Positions 9,631-19,809 of a DNA stretch of 64,000 nucleotides are shown in pieces. Below the pieces are notes generated by a model. It saw nothing but the letters and a program-made list of their open reading frames with translations. It did not search any database and was not told where the DNA came from. The stretch is from assembly GCF_019904155.1 (NCBI RefSeq), contig NZ_JAHCMB010000226.1, positions 1 through 64,000 on the forward strand, written 5' to 3'. The number at the start of each line of letters is the position of its first letter. Position 1 is the first letter of the stretch. This DNA is from Paenibacillus sinensis (GTDB lineage: Bacteria; Bacillota; Bacilli; Paenibacillales; Paenibacillaceae). The translations under genes were made by a program, and so were the position numbers.

Positions 9631-11262
9631 ATGGCATATGAAGCATTTTGGAAAGAAGACAGCGACAAGCTGTCGGCATTTGAGAAGGTCAAGCTGCAAA
9701 AGGACGGTCTGGACATGATCCGCGCCATTATTGAACGCTACGCGCATCAGGGTTTTGACTCGATTCCGGCGGATGACCTGGACCTGTTCAAATGGGCTGG
9801 CGTGTATCAGCAGAAGCCGAAGACCGGCCATTTCATGATGCGGGTCCGCATCAATACCGGTATCATGACCTCCGATCAGGCCCGGACCCTGGCGGAGATT
9901 TCGCGACTGTACGGCAGGGGGCTGGCCGATATTACGACGCGGCAGGCTGTCCAGTTCCACTGGCTGACGGTCGAGAATTTCCCTGATATTTTCAAACGGC
10001 TGGAAGCGGTCGGATTATATTCTTTTGAAGCTTGCGGTGATTGCCCGCGCACCATTGTCGGCAACCCGCTGGCCGGAATCGATAAAGACGAGCTGCTGGA
10101 CACCAAAGCGCTGGTTGACGAAGTGAACAGCTTCTTCGTGCTGAACCGCGATTTCTCGAATCTTCCGCGCAAGCTGAAAATGTCCATCTCCGCCAATCCA
10201 TACAACAACGCCCATGCGGAGATTAATGATTTGGCCTTCACTCCGGCGGTCAAGGTGATTGATGGTCAGGAAGTCGTCGGCTTCCACGTCATGGTGGGCG
10301 GCGGGCTGTCGGCAAAACCCCATTTGGCGCAGAAGCTTGATATTTTTGTCGCGCCGGACAAGGTTCTGCGGGTAGCTGAAGGCGTCGCCACGATCTTCCG
10401 CGATTTCGGCTACCGCGAGAAGCGGAATCATGCCCGGCTGAAATTTCTCATCGCCGATTGGGGAGCCGAGAAATTCAAGGATAAGCTGATCGAGCTGATC
10501 GGAGAGCTGCCTTCCCGCGGCGAGGATAAGACTGCCGGCTGGCAGGCTGCTTTTTTCGATGGCGTGCACCCACAGCCGCAGCCCGGCCTGAACTATGTCG
10601 GCTTGAATGTGCCGGTCGGACGCCTCAGCGCGGATGAGCTGACCGGGCTTGCGGAGCTTGCCGATGCTTTTGGCGATGGCACGGTCCGTACCACCATGTC
10701 TCAGAACGCGATTTTGAGCGGTGTACCGGACGATAAGGTGGAAGAACTGCTGACAGCTCCGCTGCTTCAACGCCTGTCCCCTTCTGCGAAGCCGTTCATC
10801 AGCCGGACCGTCGCCTGCACCGGCAATGAATTTTGCAATCTGGCCCTGGTTGAAACGAAGCAGCAGGCCGTCTCCATCGCTGAGTACCTGGATGAACACC
10901 TCGAACTCGGCGAGAAAGTCCGGCTGCACGTGATCGGCTGCCCCAATGCCTGCGGTCAGAAGCAGATTGCGGATATCGGTCTGCAGGGCGCGCTGGTCAA
11001 GACGCCAGAGGGTATGGCGGAGGCGTTTGACCTTGCCATTGGAGGAACGCTGGGTGGCGGAGATGCCGGACCGGCGGCCAAATTCGCGCTGCCGCTAAAA
11101 GGCCGAGTACCGGCCGCTGAGATAGCAGGTGTGCTGGAACAGCTGCTGCTGTTCTACAAGACTGAGCGGCAGGCAGACGAAGGCTTCCATGGCTTTACCG
11201 AGCGGGTTGGCGTTCCGGTATTCCAGGAGAAGCTGAACGAGATTCTTGCCGTTCGGGCATAA
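9631..11262 (+). CDS. Siroheme nitrite/sulfite reductase (ferredoxin-type)
   Basis: 543 residues. It has the two-fold repeat of assimilatory siroheme reductases: ferredoxin-like halves at about residues 60-130 (TGHFMMRVRINTGIMTSDQA; ITTRQAVQFHW) and 300-370 (NVPVGRLSADE; RTTMSQNAIL). The 4Fe-4S/siroheme cysteines are Cys396, Cys402, Cys437 and Cys441 (C-x5-C ... C-x3-C). It reduces nitrite to ammonia or sulfite to sulfide with six electrons. The sequence CGDCPRTIVGNPLAGID at 135-151 resembles both NirA and sulfite reductase, so the substrate is not settled. GGAG lies 6-9 nt before the ATG. No siroheme or nitrate/sulfate genes adjoin it. Confidence 0.85.
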   Translation: MAYEAFWKEDSDKLSAFEKVKLQKDGLDMIRAIIERYAHQGFDSIPADDLDLFKWAGVYQQKPKTGHFMMRVRINTGIMTSDQARTLAEISRLYGRGLADITTRQAVQFHWLTVENFPDIFKRLEAVGLYSFEACGDCPRTIVGNPLAGIDKDELLDTKALVDEVNSFFVLNRDFSNLPRKLKMSISANPYNNAHAEINDLAFTPAVKVIDGQEVVGFHVMVGGGLSAKPHLAQKLDIFVAPDKVLRVAEGVATIFRDFGYREKRNHARLKFLIADWGAEKFKDKLIELIGELPSRGEDKTAGWQAAFFDGVHPQPQPGLNYVGLNVPVGRLSADELTGLAELADAFGDGTVRTTMSQNAILSGVPDDKVEELLTAPLLQRLSPSAKPFISRTVACTGNEFCNLALVETKQQAVSIAEYLDEHLELGEKVRLHVIGCPNACGQKQIADIGLQGALVKTPEGMAEAFDLAIGGTLGGGDAGPAAKFALPLKGRVPAAEIAGVLEQLLLFYKTERQADEGFHGFTERVGVPVFQEKLNEILAVRA

Positions 11263-11282
11263 AGAGCAAAAATTACTGCAAA

Positions 11283-11325
11283 AATAGCTTCAATCCCGAG
11301 AGCATAATCCGGGATTGAAGCTATT
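11283..11325. terminator. Bidirectional terminator with 16-bp stem
   Basis: AATAGCTTCAATCCCG pairs perfectly with CGGGATTGAAGCTATT. On the minus strand it is followed by TTTTTGCAG, so it can serve both the reductase gene (+) and transcripts from uvrA (-). Confidence 0.8.
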
Positions 11326-11334
11326 CGTATTGCT

Positions 11335-11362
11335 AGGTCAGCCAGAAACTTCTGGCTGACCT
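11335..11362. terminator. Second hairpin in tandem
   Basis: AGGTCAGCCAGA pairs perfectly with TCTGGCTGACCT around a 4-nt loop, 9 nt after the first hairpin. It lacks a good T run on either strand and probably strengthens termination. Confidence 0.5.
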
Positions 11363-11427
11363 ATTTGGGTTTGGAGTGACTGAGCTGGATGGGTTTATCC
11401 ACCCGGCACTTCAAGGCTATGGCACCC

Positions 11428-11580
11428 TGGTGACTCGGTTAGCGGTAGCCCGGCTACTAAGAGGAGGCTCTTGGCGACCCGGTTAGCCAGTAACCCAAAC
11501 GTTTAGCAAGGACACGCCCTGGCGACTAGGCTAGCGATTGCCCGAGTGCTAGGCGAATATTCCTTGGCGACCCGGTTGAC
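11428..11580. repeat. Degenerate ~45-bp tandem repeat, four copies
   Basis: Units begin TGG(C/T)GAC(C/T)(C/A)GG(T/C)T at 11428, 11472, 11520 and 11565, giving spacings of 44, 48 and 45 nt. Later parts of each unit share a weaker AG(C/T)..(G/A)CC core. It lies just downstream of uvrA (minus strand). No coding sense was seen. Confidence 0.6.
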
Positions 11581-11587
11581 CGGCCGC

Positions 11588-14461
11588 TTACTTCGCCTCG
11601 GCTGTCTGAAGATCCAGGGCTTCCGTCCGATCCGTATCCCGAAGCAGCACCGGCTTCAGATATTTACCGGTATATGATTCCGGAACCTCGATAATCTGCT
11701 CCGGTGTACCGGTCGCGATCACCGTTCCTCCGCCGCTGCCGCCTTCCGGGCCCATATCAATCAGGTAATCCGCTGTCTTGATCACATCGAGATTATGCTC
11801 GATGACCAGAACGGATTCACCGGATTCCACCAGCCGGTGCAGCACTTCAAGCAGGCGGCCGATGTCATCTACATGCAGACCGGTTGTCGGCTCGTCCAGA
11901 ATGTACAGCGTCTTGCCCGTGCTTCTGCGGTACAGCTCCGAAGCGAGCTTGACGCGCTGCGCCTCGCCGCCGGAAAGCGTCGTTCCCGGTTGGCCAAGCT
12001 TGATATACCCCAGACCCACATCCAGCAAGGTTTGAAGCTTGCGGTGAATCTTCGGAATGTTCTGGAAGAACTCCGTCCCGTCCTCCACTGTCATTTCCAG
12101 CACATCGGCAATGCTCTTGCCTTTATATTTCACTTCCAACGTCTCCCGGTTGTAGCGTTTGCCTTTGCACACCTCGCATGGTACGTAGACATCGGGCAGG
12201 AAGTGCATCTCGATCTTGATAATACCGTCGCCCCGGCACGCTTCGCAGCGCCCGCCCTTGACGTTGAAGCTGAAACGGCCTTTCTGGAAGCCCCGGATCT
12301 TCGCTTCATTCGTCTTGGCGAACAGGTCACGGATATCGTCGAATACGCCGGTATAGGTAGCCGGGTTGGAGCGCGGAGTCCGGCCGATCGGAGACTGGTC
12401 GATATCGATGACTTTGTCCAGGTGATCCAGACCGCGGATTTCCTTGTGGAGTCCGGGACGCACCTTAACCGCTCTGTTCAGTTCTCTCGCCAGGCTCTTG
12501 TATAGAATCTCGTTGACGAGCGACGATTTGCCGGAGCCTGAAACACCGGTTACCGCCGTGAAGACACCAAGCGGAATTTTGACATTGACGTTCTTCAGGT
12601 TGTTCTCCCTGGCTCCACGGATCTCCAGCCAGCGTCCGTCCGTAACGCGCCGTTTAAGGGGAACCGGGATAAACTTGCGCCCGCTAAGATATTCGCCGGT
12701 CAGCGAGTTCGGATCGTTCATAATCTCCTGCGGTGTCCCTTGAGCGATCACCTGGCCGCCGTGAATACCCGCTCCCGGGCCGATATCGATGATATAATCG
12801 CAGGCCAGCATTGTATCCTCGTCATGCTCGACGACAATCAGAGTGTTGCCGAGATCCCGCATATGGGCCAGCGTTGAAATCAGCCGGTCGTTATCGCGCT
12901 GATGCAGACCGATGCTCGGCTCGTCCAAAATATAGAGAACGCCCATCAGACTCGAGCCGATCTGCGTAGCAAGCCGGATGCGCTGCGCCTCACCGCCCGA
13001 CAGAGACCCGGCCGAACGGCTAAGGGTCAAGTAATTGAGACCGACATTGACCAGGAAGCCGAGACGACTGCTGATTTCTTTGAGAATCAGATTGGCGATT
13101 GCCGCTTCCTTCTCACTCAGGCTTAGCTCGCCAAAGAACTTCTGACCGTCGCCGATCGACAGGTCCGTTACATCGGCAATATTCTTGTCTCCGACTGTCA
13201 CCGCCAGAATTTCCCGCTTCAGGCGCTTGCCTTTGCAAGTCGGGCAGGGCTTGGCGCTCATAAAGCCTTCGATAAATTCCCGAATGCCCTCCGATGCCGT
13301 TTCGCGGTATCGCCGTTCCAGATTGGGGATGATCCCCTCAAAAGGAACCATGGCTTCCTTGCTCTGGCCGAAGTCGTTCTCATACTTGAAACGAATGCGT
13401 TCACTGCCGGTTCCGTGGAGCAGCTTGTCCATTTGTTCAGCGGTCAACTCGCCTACCGCTACATCCTGCGGAATATGAAAATGCTGGCACACCGATTTCA
13501 GGAACTGAGGATAATAGTTGGAGGTGCTTCCGGTCCAGGCCAGGAAAGCCCCGTCTTCGATCGACTTACCCATATCCGGTATCAACAGATCCGGATCGAC
13601 GATCATCTGGGCACCGAGTCCGTCGCATTCCGGGCAGGCGCCGAATGGGCTGTTGAACGAGAACATTCGGGGTGCCAGCTCTTCCATGCTGAAGCCGCAG
13701 ATCGGGCAGGCGAAATTGGAGCTGAACAGCAGCTCTTCCTGTCCGATAATATCGACCAGTATTTTGCCGCCGGACAGCTTCAGTGCCGTCTCGATGGAGT
13801 CTGTTAAGCGGGACTCGATATCCTCTTTAATGACGATCCGGTCGACCACGACTTCAATCGTGTGCTTCTTGTTCTTCTCCAGCTCAATCTCTTCGGACAA
13901 GTCGCGCAGTTCGCCGTCCACACGGACGCGGACAAAGCCCTGCTTCGAGATATCGGTGAAAAGACCCTTGTGCTCACCCTTGCGTCCGGATATAACCGGC
14001 GCCAGGATCTGCAGCCGCGTCTTCTCGGGATACTGCATGATCCGGTCCACCATTTGCTCTACAGTCTGTGACGTGATCTCAATGCCGTGGTCCGGGCAGT
14101 GCGGATGGCCGATCCGGGCGAACAGCAGCCGCAGATAGTCATAAATCTCCGTTACCGTACCGACGGTAGACCGGGGATTGCGGCTCGTCGTCTTCTGGTC
14201 GATAGAAATGGCCGGAGACAGACCATCGATCGAATCAACATCAGGCTTCTCCATCTGGCCCAGGAACTGCCGGGCATAAGCCGACAGCGACTCCACGTAC
14301 CGGCGTTGGCCTTCCGCGTAAATCGTGTCAAACGCCAGCGACGATTTGCCGGAACCGCTCAGCCCGGTCAGCACGACAAAGCGGTCGCGGGGTATCGTAA
14401 CGTCGATGTTCTTGAGATTATGGGCTCTCGCGCCCTTGATTACAATATTCTCGTTCGCCAA
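11588..14461 (-). CDS. uvrA: Excinuclease ABC subunit A
   Basis: 957 residues from a TTG start ([20 protein letters not shown]). The start was chosen because AGAGGAGAG lies about 8 nt upstream and it gives the normal UvrA length; an in-frame ATG 90 nt further up would add an unrelated Arg/Gly/Pro-rich stretch. Two ABC ATPase modules are complete ([33 protein letters not shown]; two LSGGEAQR signatures). Zinc-binding cysteine groups CPICGF...CPECDG and CEACRGDG...CEVCKGK are intact. With UvrB it scans DNA and recognises bulky lesions for nucleotide excision repair. uvrB is upstream on the same strand, but a 738-nt repeat-bearing gap separates them. Confidence 0.96.
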   Translation of the reverse strand: MANENIVIKGARAHNLKNIDVTIPRDRFVVLTGLSGSGKSSLAFDTIYAEGQRRYVESLSAYARQFLGQMEKPDVDSIDGLSPAISIDQKTTSRNPRSTVGTVTEIYDYLRLLFARIGHPHCPDHGIEITSQTVEQMVDRIMQYPEKTRLQILAPVISGRKGEHKGLFTDISKQGFVRVRVDGELRDLSEEIELEKNKKHTIEVVVDRIVIKEDIESRLTDSIETALKLSGGKILVDIIGQEELLFSSNFACPICGFSMEELAPRMFSFNSPFGACPECDGLGAQMIVDPDLLIPDMGKSIEDGAFLAWTGSTSNYYPQFLKSVCQHFHIPQDVAVGELTAEQMDKLLHGTGSERIRFKYENDFGQSKEAMVPFEGIIPNLERRYRETASEGIREFIEGFMSAKPCPTCKGKRLKREILAVTVGDKNIADVTDLSIGDGQKFFGELSLSEKEAAIANLILKEISSRLGFLVNVGLNYLTLSRSAGSLSGGEAQRIRLATQIGSSLMGVLYILDEPSIGLHQRDNDRLISTLAHMRDLGNTLIVVEHDEDTMLACDYIIDIGPGAGIHGGQVIAQGTPQEIMNDPNSLTGEYLSGRKFIPVPLKRRVTDGRWLEIRGARENNLKNVNVKIPLGVFTAVTGVSGSGKSSLVNEILYKSLARELNRAVKVRPGLHKEIRGLDHLDKVIDIDQSPIGRTPRSNPATYTGVFDDIRDLFAKTNEAKIRGFQKGRFSFNVKGGRCEACRGDGIIKIEMHFLPDVYVPCEVCKGKRYNRETLEVKYKGKSIADVLEMTVEDGTEFFQNIPKIHRKLQTLLDVGLGYIKLGQPGTTLSGGEAQRVKLASELYRRSTGKTLYILDEPTTGLHVDDIGRLLEVLHRLVESGESVLVIEHNLDVIKTADYLIDMGPEGGSGGGTVIATGTPEQIIEVPESYTGKYLKPVLLRDTDRTEALDLQTAEAK

Positions 14462-15199
14462 CGGTACATCTCTCCTCTGTATTTGTGGCTCACCCTCCCA
14501 AACCCTCCCGGCGGGAGGGCCCCAAGGGCTCCGCCCTCTGGACACCCGCAAATTTTATGGCGGGGTGCGAAAGGGTGGCGCTGTTTAGTTGCGTGTATGA
14601 ATAAGCCGCTTATCCCTGCGGGACCGCTCGAACGCCGGCGCTCGCGAGATCGACGCGTTAGAGCTGCTTCCTGCTGTGACCCGCTGTCCCTTCGGGATGC
14701 GCTGGACGTCTCACTGGTGGCGCGCTTTCTGCCACTCTCTGCTGTGACCCGCTGTCCCTCCCGGGATGCGCTGGACGTCTCACTGGTGGCGCGCTTTCTG
14801 CCACTCCCTGCTCTGACCCGCTGTCCCTTCGGGATGCGCTGGACGTCTCACTGGTGGCGCGTTTTCTGGCACTTCCTGCTGTGACCCGCTGTCCCTTCGG
14901 GATGCGCTGGACGTCTCACTAGCGGCGCGTTTTCTGCTACTTCCTGGTGTGACCCGCTTTCCCTTCGGGATGCGCTGGACGTCTCACTGGCGGCGCGTTT
15001 TCTGTCACTCTCTGCTCTGCCCGCTGTCCCTCCCGGGATGCGCTGGACGTCTCACTGGCGGCGCGCTTTCTGCCACTCTCTGCTCTGACCCGCTGTCCCT
15101 TCGGGATGCGCTCTACGTCGGGACAAAAGCACGAAGAACGGCCTGATAACAGCGCCGTTCATACCTTGCAGGGAATCTATCGTGATGTCGTCAGCGTTA
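14462..15199. other. uvrB-uvrA spacer
   Basis: 738 nt between two genes that are normally adjacent. It holds the 68-bp repeat array and, at its left end, the uvrA ribosome binding site preceded by a GC-rich stretch (about 14490-14560). A plus-strand open frame runs through the repeats but only translates repeat units and has no ribosome binding site. Confidence 0.6.
14678..15119. repeat. 68-bp tandem repeat array, six units plus a partial seventh
   Basis: Units start at 14678, 14746, 14815, 14883, 14951, 15019 and 15087. Each begins G(A)CCCGCTGTCCC and contains GGGATGCGCTGGACGTCTCA, then (G/A)GCGCG(C/T)TTTCTG. Lengths are 67-69 bp. Unit identity is high, with mainly C/T and G/A changes and TTC versus TCCC indels in the CCCTTCGGG mini-palindrome. 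No unique spacers occur, so it is not CRISPR. Confidence 0.93.
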
Positions 15200-17191
15200 T
15201 TATTCGGCGCGCAGCTCCAGCAGCGCGTCGCGAAGCTCGGCAGCGCGTTCGAACTGGAGGTTCTTGGCGGCGTCCTTCATTTCAGCCTCCAGGCGCTGCA
15301 TCAGGGTCTGGCGCTCCTTCTTGTTCATCTTGCCGGAAGCGCCAGTCAGATAGTCGGCCTTGGACTCGGCTACCTTCGTTGCCTCAATGACGTCGCGCAC
15401 CTTCTTGTGGATCGTCTGCGGCGTGATGCCATGCTCTTCATTGTAAGCGGTCTGGATGGAGCGGCGGCGCTGGGTTTCGGTGATCGCCTTATCCATCGAT
15501 TCGGTAATGTTGTCGCCGTACATGATGACCTTGCCTTCGGAGTTCCGCGCCGCCCGGCCGATCGTCTGGATCAGCGAGCGTTCGGAACGAAGGAAACCCT
15601 CCTTGTCGGCATCCAGAATCGTAACGAGCGACACCTCCGGCAGGTCAAGACCCTCTCTCAGCAAGTTAATACCGACGAGGACATGGAACGTACCGAGGCG
15701 CAGATCGCGTAGTATTGCAATCCGCTCCAGCGTCTTGATGTCAGAGTGAAGATAACGGACCTTGATGCCGATATCTTTAAGGTAATCGGTAAGATCCTCC
15801 GCCATCTTCTTCGTAAGCGTCGTAACCAGAACGCGTTCGTCACGGTCGATGCGCTCGCGGATTTCGCCGATGAGATCGTCGATCTGTCCCTCTGTGGGAC
15901 GAACCTCGATAATCGGGTCCAATAGACCCGTCGGCCGGATAATCTGCTGGACCATCGTATTGCAATGCTCCAGTTCGTACGGTCCCGGTGTCGCGGATAC
16001 ATAGACGATCTGCTTCACCTTGTCCTCGAACTCCTCAAACCTTAGCGGGCGGTTATCAAGCGCCGACGGCAGGCGGAAGCCATGCTCGACCAGCACGGTC
16101 TTCCGCGCCTGGTCACCGTTGTACATCGCCCGGATCTGCGGCAGCGTGACATGCGACTCGTCGATAACGATCAGCATATCATCCGGGAAATAATCCATCA
16201 GCGTGTATGGCGTCGCGCCGCGTTCGCGAAAGGTCAGCGGTCCGGAATAGTTCTCGATGCCGGAGCAGAAGCCGACCTCATTCATCATCTCGATGTCATA
16301 CCGGGTCCGCTGCTCCAGCCGCTGGGCTTCCAGCAGCTTCCCTGCCCCACGCAGCGCCTCCAGCCGCTCCTCCAGCTCGCGCTCGATATGCTTAAGCGCC
16401 ACGCGCATCGTCTCTTCCTGCGTAACGAAGTGGGACGCCGGGAAGATGGCGACATGCTCGCGTTCGCCGATCAGTTCGCCGGTCAGCACGTCGATCTCGG
16501 TGATCCGCTCGATCTCGTCGCCGAACAGCTCCACGCGGATCGCGTGCTCGCCCTGGGAAGCGGGGAAAATCTCGATAACATCGCCGCGCACCCGGAAGGT
16601 GCCGCGGACAAAATTGAGATCATTCCGCTGGTACTGGATATCGACCAGCCGGCTCAGAATCTGGTTCCGCGGCTTCTCCATGCCGACCCGGAGAGAGAGC
16701 AACAGGCTGCCGTATTCCTGCGGCGATCCGAGGCCGTAAATGCAGGAAACGCTCGCTACAATGATGACGTCCCTCCGCTCGAACAGCGAGCTTGTCGCAG
16801 AGTGGCGCAGCTTGTCGATCTCTTCATTGATGCTGGAATCCTTCTCTATATAAGTATCCGAAGAAGGGATGTAAGCCTCCGGCTGATAGTAATCATAGTA
16901 GCTGACGAAATAATCGACCGAGTTCTGCGGAAAAAACTCCTTGAACTCGCTCGCCAGCTGCGCGGCCAGCGTCTTGTTGTGCGCGATGACCAGCGTCGGT
17001 CTGTTCACTTTGGCGATCATCTGCGCAATGGTGAACGTCTTGCCTGTCCCCGTGGCGCCCAACAGCGTCTGATGCTTCTTGCCCTGCTTCAGCCCTTCCA
17101 CCAGCTCGGCAATGGCGCGGGGCTGGTCGCCCTGGGGTGAGTACTCGGACTCCAGATTGAAGGTCTTTGTACTGACGACAATATCATTCAT
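15200..17191 (-). CDS. uvrB: Excinuclease ABC subunit B
   Basis: 663 residues. Helicase-like damage-verification subunit of the UvrABC repair complex. Walker A is [11 protein letters not shown] near residue 45; the beta-hairpin region [20 protein letters not shown] follows; helicase motifs [24 protein letters not shown] and QTIGRAARN are present. The C-terminal UVR motif (about residues 620-660), which binds UvrC, is complete. GGGGGAG lies 9 nt before the ATG. A LexA-type box sits ~70 nt upstream, so SOS induction is likely. It is divergent from motA. Confidence 0.96.
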   Translation of the reverse strand: MNDIVVSTKTFNLESEYSPQGDQPRAIAELVEGLKQGKKHQTLLGATGTGKTFTIAQMIAKVNRPTLVIAHNKTLAAQLASEFKEFFPQNSVDYFVSYYDYYQPEAYIPSSDTYIEKDSSINEEIDKLRHSATSSLFERRDVIIVASVSCIYGLGSPQEYGSLLLSLRVGMEKPRNQILSRLVDIQYQRNDLNFVRGTFRVRGDVIEIFPASQGEHAIRVELFGDEIERITEIDVLTGELIGEREHVAIFPASHFVTQEETMRVALKHIERELEERLEALRGAGKLLEAQRLEQRTRYDIEMMNEVGFCSGIENYSGPLTFRERGATPYTLMDYFPDDMLIVIDESHVTLPQIRAMYNGDQARKTVLVEHGFRLPSALDNRPLRFEEFEDKVKQIVYVSATPGPYELEHCNTMVQQIIRPTGLLDPIIEVRPTEGQIDDLIGEIRERIDRDERVLVTTLTKKMAEDLTDYLKDIGIKVRYLHSDIKTLERIAILRDLRLGTFHVLVGINLLREGLDLPEVSLVTILDADKEGFLRSERSLIQTIGRAARNSEGKVIMYGDNITESMDKAITETQRRRSIQTAYNEEHGITPQTIHKKVRDVIEATKVAESKADYLTGASGKMNKKERQTLMQRLEAEMKDAAKNLQFERAAELRDALLELRAE

Positions 17192-17260
17192 TTGCCCGTC
17201 TCCCCCTAATCGTCTAAAATATATGAAAGCGTCAAATGCTGGATCATATCAGCAATATAA

Positions 17261-17272
17261 GAATGTTTGTTC
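17261..17272 (-). promoter_or_regulatory. Candidate LexA (SOS) box for uvrB
   Basis: The minus strand reads GAACAAACATTC, a near match to the Bacillus SOS consensus CGAAC-N4-GTTCG (one half perfect, the other ATTC instead of GTTC). It lies 70 nt upstream of uvrB and overlaps a likely -35 region. Confidence 0.55.
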
Positions 17273-17332
17273 CCGTCAATTATACATGGCTTCCGTATAT
17301 CATGCAAACCTAATTATAAAGGAGAAACTTTC

Positions 17333-18112
17333 ATGGATCTCACCTCTATCATCGGCATTCTGGCCGGAATCGCCGCACTGGTCGGCGGCTTTTTTTGGGA
17401 AGGCGGAAGGATTACCGGCCTTCTGCAATGGAACGCCGCTCTGATCGTCATCGGAGGAACCGTCGCGGCCGTTATGATCAGCTTTCCCGCCCGGACACTT
17501 CGCGGCATCCCGGCGGCGCTTGGTATGGCTTTCAGACGCAGCCCGGACCGCCTCGAGGAGCTGGTAGAGGAAATGGTCGAAATGGCGACCCTTTCCCGCC
17601 GTAACGGTATGCTGGCTCTGGAGCCACGGGCGGACAGCCACCCCGACCCTTTTACCAGTGAAGGGCTGCGGCTAATCGTCGACGGCACCGATCCCGAACA
17701 GGTCCGGCAGATCCTGGAGTTCGAGATGGACTCGGAGGAGCATAAGTATGAGAACCATGCCAAGCTGTTCGAAGCCGCGGGCGGCTATGCGCCGACCATG
17801 GGAATCATCGGCACCGTCATGGGGCTTATACGTGTGCTAGGGAACCTGACTGATCCTTCGCACCTCGGCCCCTCGATCGCCGTGGCCTTCACAGCCACCT
17901 TGTACGGGGTCGCCAGCGCCAATCTCCTGTTCCTTCCCATTGCCTCCAAGATTAGAGCGCGCGGGCAGCTGCGGCTGCAAGAGATGGAAATGCTGCTCGT
18001 CGGCATCCTGTCGGTGCAGAACGGCGATCACCCCAATCTCGTCCGCAAGAAGCTCTCTACCTTCCTGAATCGCGAAACTCCAGACCGGACGCCTGCGGAG
18101 GCGCGGCTATGA
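17333..18112 (+). CDS. motA: Flagellar motor stator protein MotA
   Basis: 259 residues from ATG at 17333, 7 nt after AAAGGAG; an upstream in-frame start lacks such a site. Four hydrophobic segments lie near 3-22, 34-52, 153-172 and 185-205. The cytoplasmic loop has the family's charged pair (Arg90, Glu97 in LSRRNGMLALE). The proline motifs GYAPTMGIIGT (Pro154) and GPSIAVAFTATLYG (Pro180) are conserved. With MotB it forms the ion-driven stator of the flagellar motor. motB overlaps by 4 nt. Whether the coupling ion is H+ or Na+ cannot be decided here. Confidence 0.93.
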   Translation: MDLTSIIGILAGIAALVGGFFWEGGRITGLLQWNAALIVIGGTVAAVMISFPARTLRGIPAALGMAFRRSPDRLEELVEEMVEMATLSRRNGMLALEPRADSHPDPFTSEGLRLIVDGTDPEQVRQILEFEMDSEEHKYENHAKLFEAAGGYAPTMGIIGTVMGLIRVLGNLTDPSHLGPSIAVAFTATLYGVASANLLFLPIASKIRARGQLRLQEMEMLLVGILSVQNGDHPNLVRKKLSTFLNRETPDRTPAEARL

Positions 18113-18957
18113 GACAGCGAAGAGGCGGCTCCCGGGAACGGGAGGGACGGGATGGCCAGAACCGCTGGATGATTACATACGCTGATTTGATCACGCTTCT
18201 GCTGATTTTCTTCGTGATTCTCTTTGCGATGAGCAGCCTTGATCAGGAAAAATACGGGAACGTCATTTCCTCGCTCCAGCGCTCATTCCAGACCGGGAGC
18301 GGACTGCTGAACGGTGGTAACGGACTGCTTGATGGCCAAAAGGGAACAGACAACGGACAAGGCTCCAAAGCCCTGTCATCATCCCATCCTTCCGCTACCC
18401 CGGAAGGAAGCAAGAATGGGTCATCACCATCCGCCGCGCCGGAAGCTACGGCTTCCCCCTCGCAGCGCGAGCTGGCCTTCCGCCAGCAGGAGGCCAAGCT
18501 GGCCCAGTTGATGAACGTCATTACCCAATATGTAGCGGACAATAACCTCGGCGATCAGATCTTCGTAGCGGACAAGCCTCAGGGCATCACCATCACGCTC
18601 AGCGACCGCTTTCTGTTCGATGTAGGCAGAGCCGATCTGAAGCCTGACTCGCTGCCCGCGCTGCACCAGCTGTCCGGGCTGTTCCGGAACATCTCGGCGG
18701 TGATCAGCATTGAGGGCCACACCGACAATACGCCGGTGCTGTCCTCCTCGCCATACCGGGACAACTGGCAGCTGTCAGGGGAACGCGCCCAGTCTGTGCT
18801 CCGCTTTTTCCTTGAAAAAGAAGGCCTCAGCGCCAGCCGGTTCCAGTATGCGGGCTATGCCGATACGCGGCCGGCGGCCGACAACAGCACCGCCAGTGGC
18901 CGCCAGAAGAACCGGCGCGTAGAGATCATTGTGCTGCGCCAGCTGCAGGGTGAATAG
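18109..18957 (+). CDS. motB: Flagellar motor stator protein MotB
   Basis: 282 residues, starting in an ATGA overlap with motA. A single membrane helix follows a basic N-terminus and carries the ion-binding Asp26 (YADLITLLLIFF). Residues 55-120 form a Gly/Ser/Pro-rich linker that is longer than usual. The C-terminal OmpA-like peptidoglycan-binding domain (about 150-275) shows IEGHTDNTPV and NRRVEI. It anchors the stator to the wall. The ion specificity (MotB or MotS type) is not clear. Confidence 0.93.
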   Translation: MRQRRGGSREREGRDGQNRWMITYADLITLLLIFFVILFAMSSLDQEKYGNVISSLQRSFQTGSGLLNGGNGLLDGQKGTDNGQGSKALSSSHPSATPEGSKNGSSPSAAPEATASPSQRELAFRQQEAKLAQLMNVITQYVADNNLGDQIFVADKPQGITITLSDRFLFDVGRADLKPDSLPALHQLSGLFRNISAVISIEGHTDNTPVLSSSPYRDNWQLSGERAQSVLRFFLEKEGLSASRFQYAGYADTRPAADNSTASGRQKNRRVEIIVLRQLQGE

Positions 18958-19037
18958 ACAGGTACATACATACTGATAGTATCGGCCGGATTCTGCCAAA
19001 GTAGACCTCCGACGAACCGAAATACCCGCAAAAAATG

Positions 19038-19093
19038 AAAGACGGATTCCAGGTAGTACCAAATTGGACTACGCTTTGAAATCCGTCTTTTTC
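19038..19093 (+). terminator. Terminator of motAB
   Basis: AAAGACGGATT pairs with AATCCGTCTTT (11 bp) around a 31-nt loop, followed by TT(C)T. It is 80 nt past motB. Confidence 0.7.
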
Positions 19094-19170
19094 TCATGGC
19101 TCACAATGCATGATAGCAGGAAAACTTGCAGAATACGGAAATTGAAAAGGAAAGGAGCTGATAAAAAACC

Positions 19171-19809
19171 ATGTCTTCCCCATTCCGCCCGCTATCCAGC
19201 TCCAAGCTGTGGAACTTTCTTCTGAATATCGCCATTCTGCCCTGGATCGCTCTCATCTTCCAGGTCGTCTTCGTATTGTTCCTGTTGACCTTCGGATCGT
19301 TCCTGCTGTGGAGTTCGCCCCGTTTGTTCTGGGAACTGCCGCCAGGCCTGCCGACTGGAAGCGTCATAACGGAAATGCGGATGTGGCTGCTGGCCTTCGG
19401 CTTCGTATATGCGCTGGTCTGGTGCGGTTATTGGCGGCTTGCAGCGGCGCTGAACAGCGGCGATCGTATCCCGGCCTTTACCGTTCATGTGCTGGCAGCC
19501 TGGCTGCCGCTGCTCGTTATCATATACTGGGCCAATCCCGTCAATAACCCGGATGCCATGATTCCCATCTCACAGGGCGAGATCACGTTCAAGCTGGCTC
19601 TCGCCATGATTACAGCCGCGCTCTTCCCTTTCTACTCCGCCGCCGTCTACATCCTTCTCGTCATTCGCCCGGGCAGCAGAATCTGCAAAGGCATGAAACT
19701 GCTGGGCATCTGGGCTCTTTTCGCGACTGCCTCTCTTTGGCTGTTCCCGGTCTTCTGGCGGCTGGCCCCCGAGATCTACCCCGGAATCGCCGGATTTCCC
19801 GTCCAATAG
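19171..19809 (+). CDS. Uncharacterised multi-pass membrane protein
   Basis: 212 residues with about five strongly hydrophobic segments (near 15-50, 68-92, 105-122, 138-165, 172-195). AAGGAG lies 13 nt before the ATG, slightly long but acceptable. It has no motif I recognise and no charged catalytic pattern; Trp and Pro are frequent near the membrane ends. It follows motAB after a terminator, so a link to motility is not supported. It may be a lineage-specific membrane protein. Confidence 0.6.
   Translation: MSSPFRPLSSSKLWNFLLNIAILPWIALIFQVVFVLFLLTFGSFLLWSSPRLFWELPPGLPTGSVITEMRMWLLAFGFVYALVWCGYWRLAAALNSGDRIPAFTVHVLAAWLPLLVIIYWANPVNNPDAMIPISQGEITFKLALAMITAALFPFYSAAVYILLVIRPGSRICKGMKLLGIWALFATASLWLFPVFWRLAPEIYPGIAGFPVQ

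Noticed and set aside
14678-15119. Possible CRISPR array
   Set aside because: Units are contiguous copies without unique spacers and no cas gene is near.
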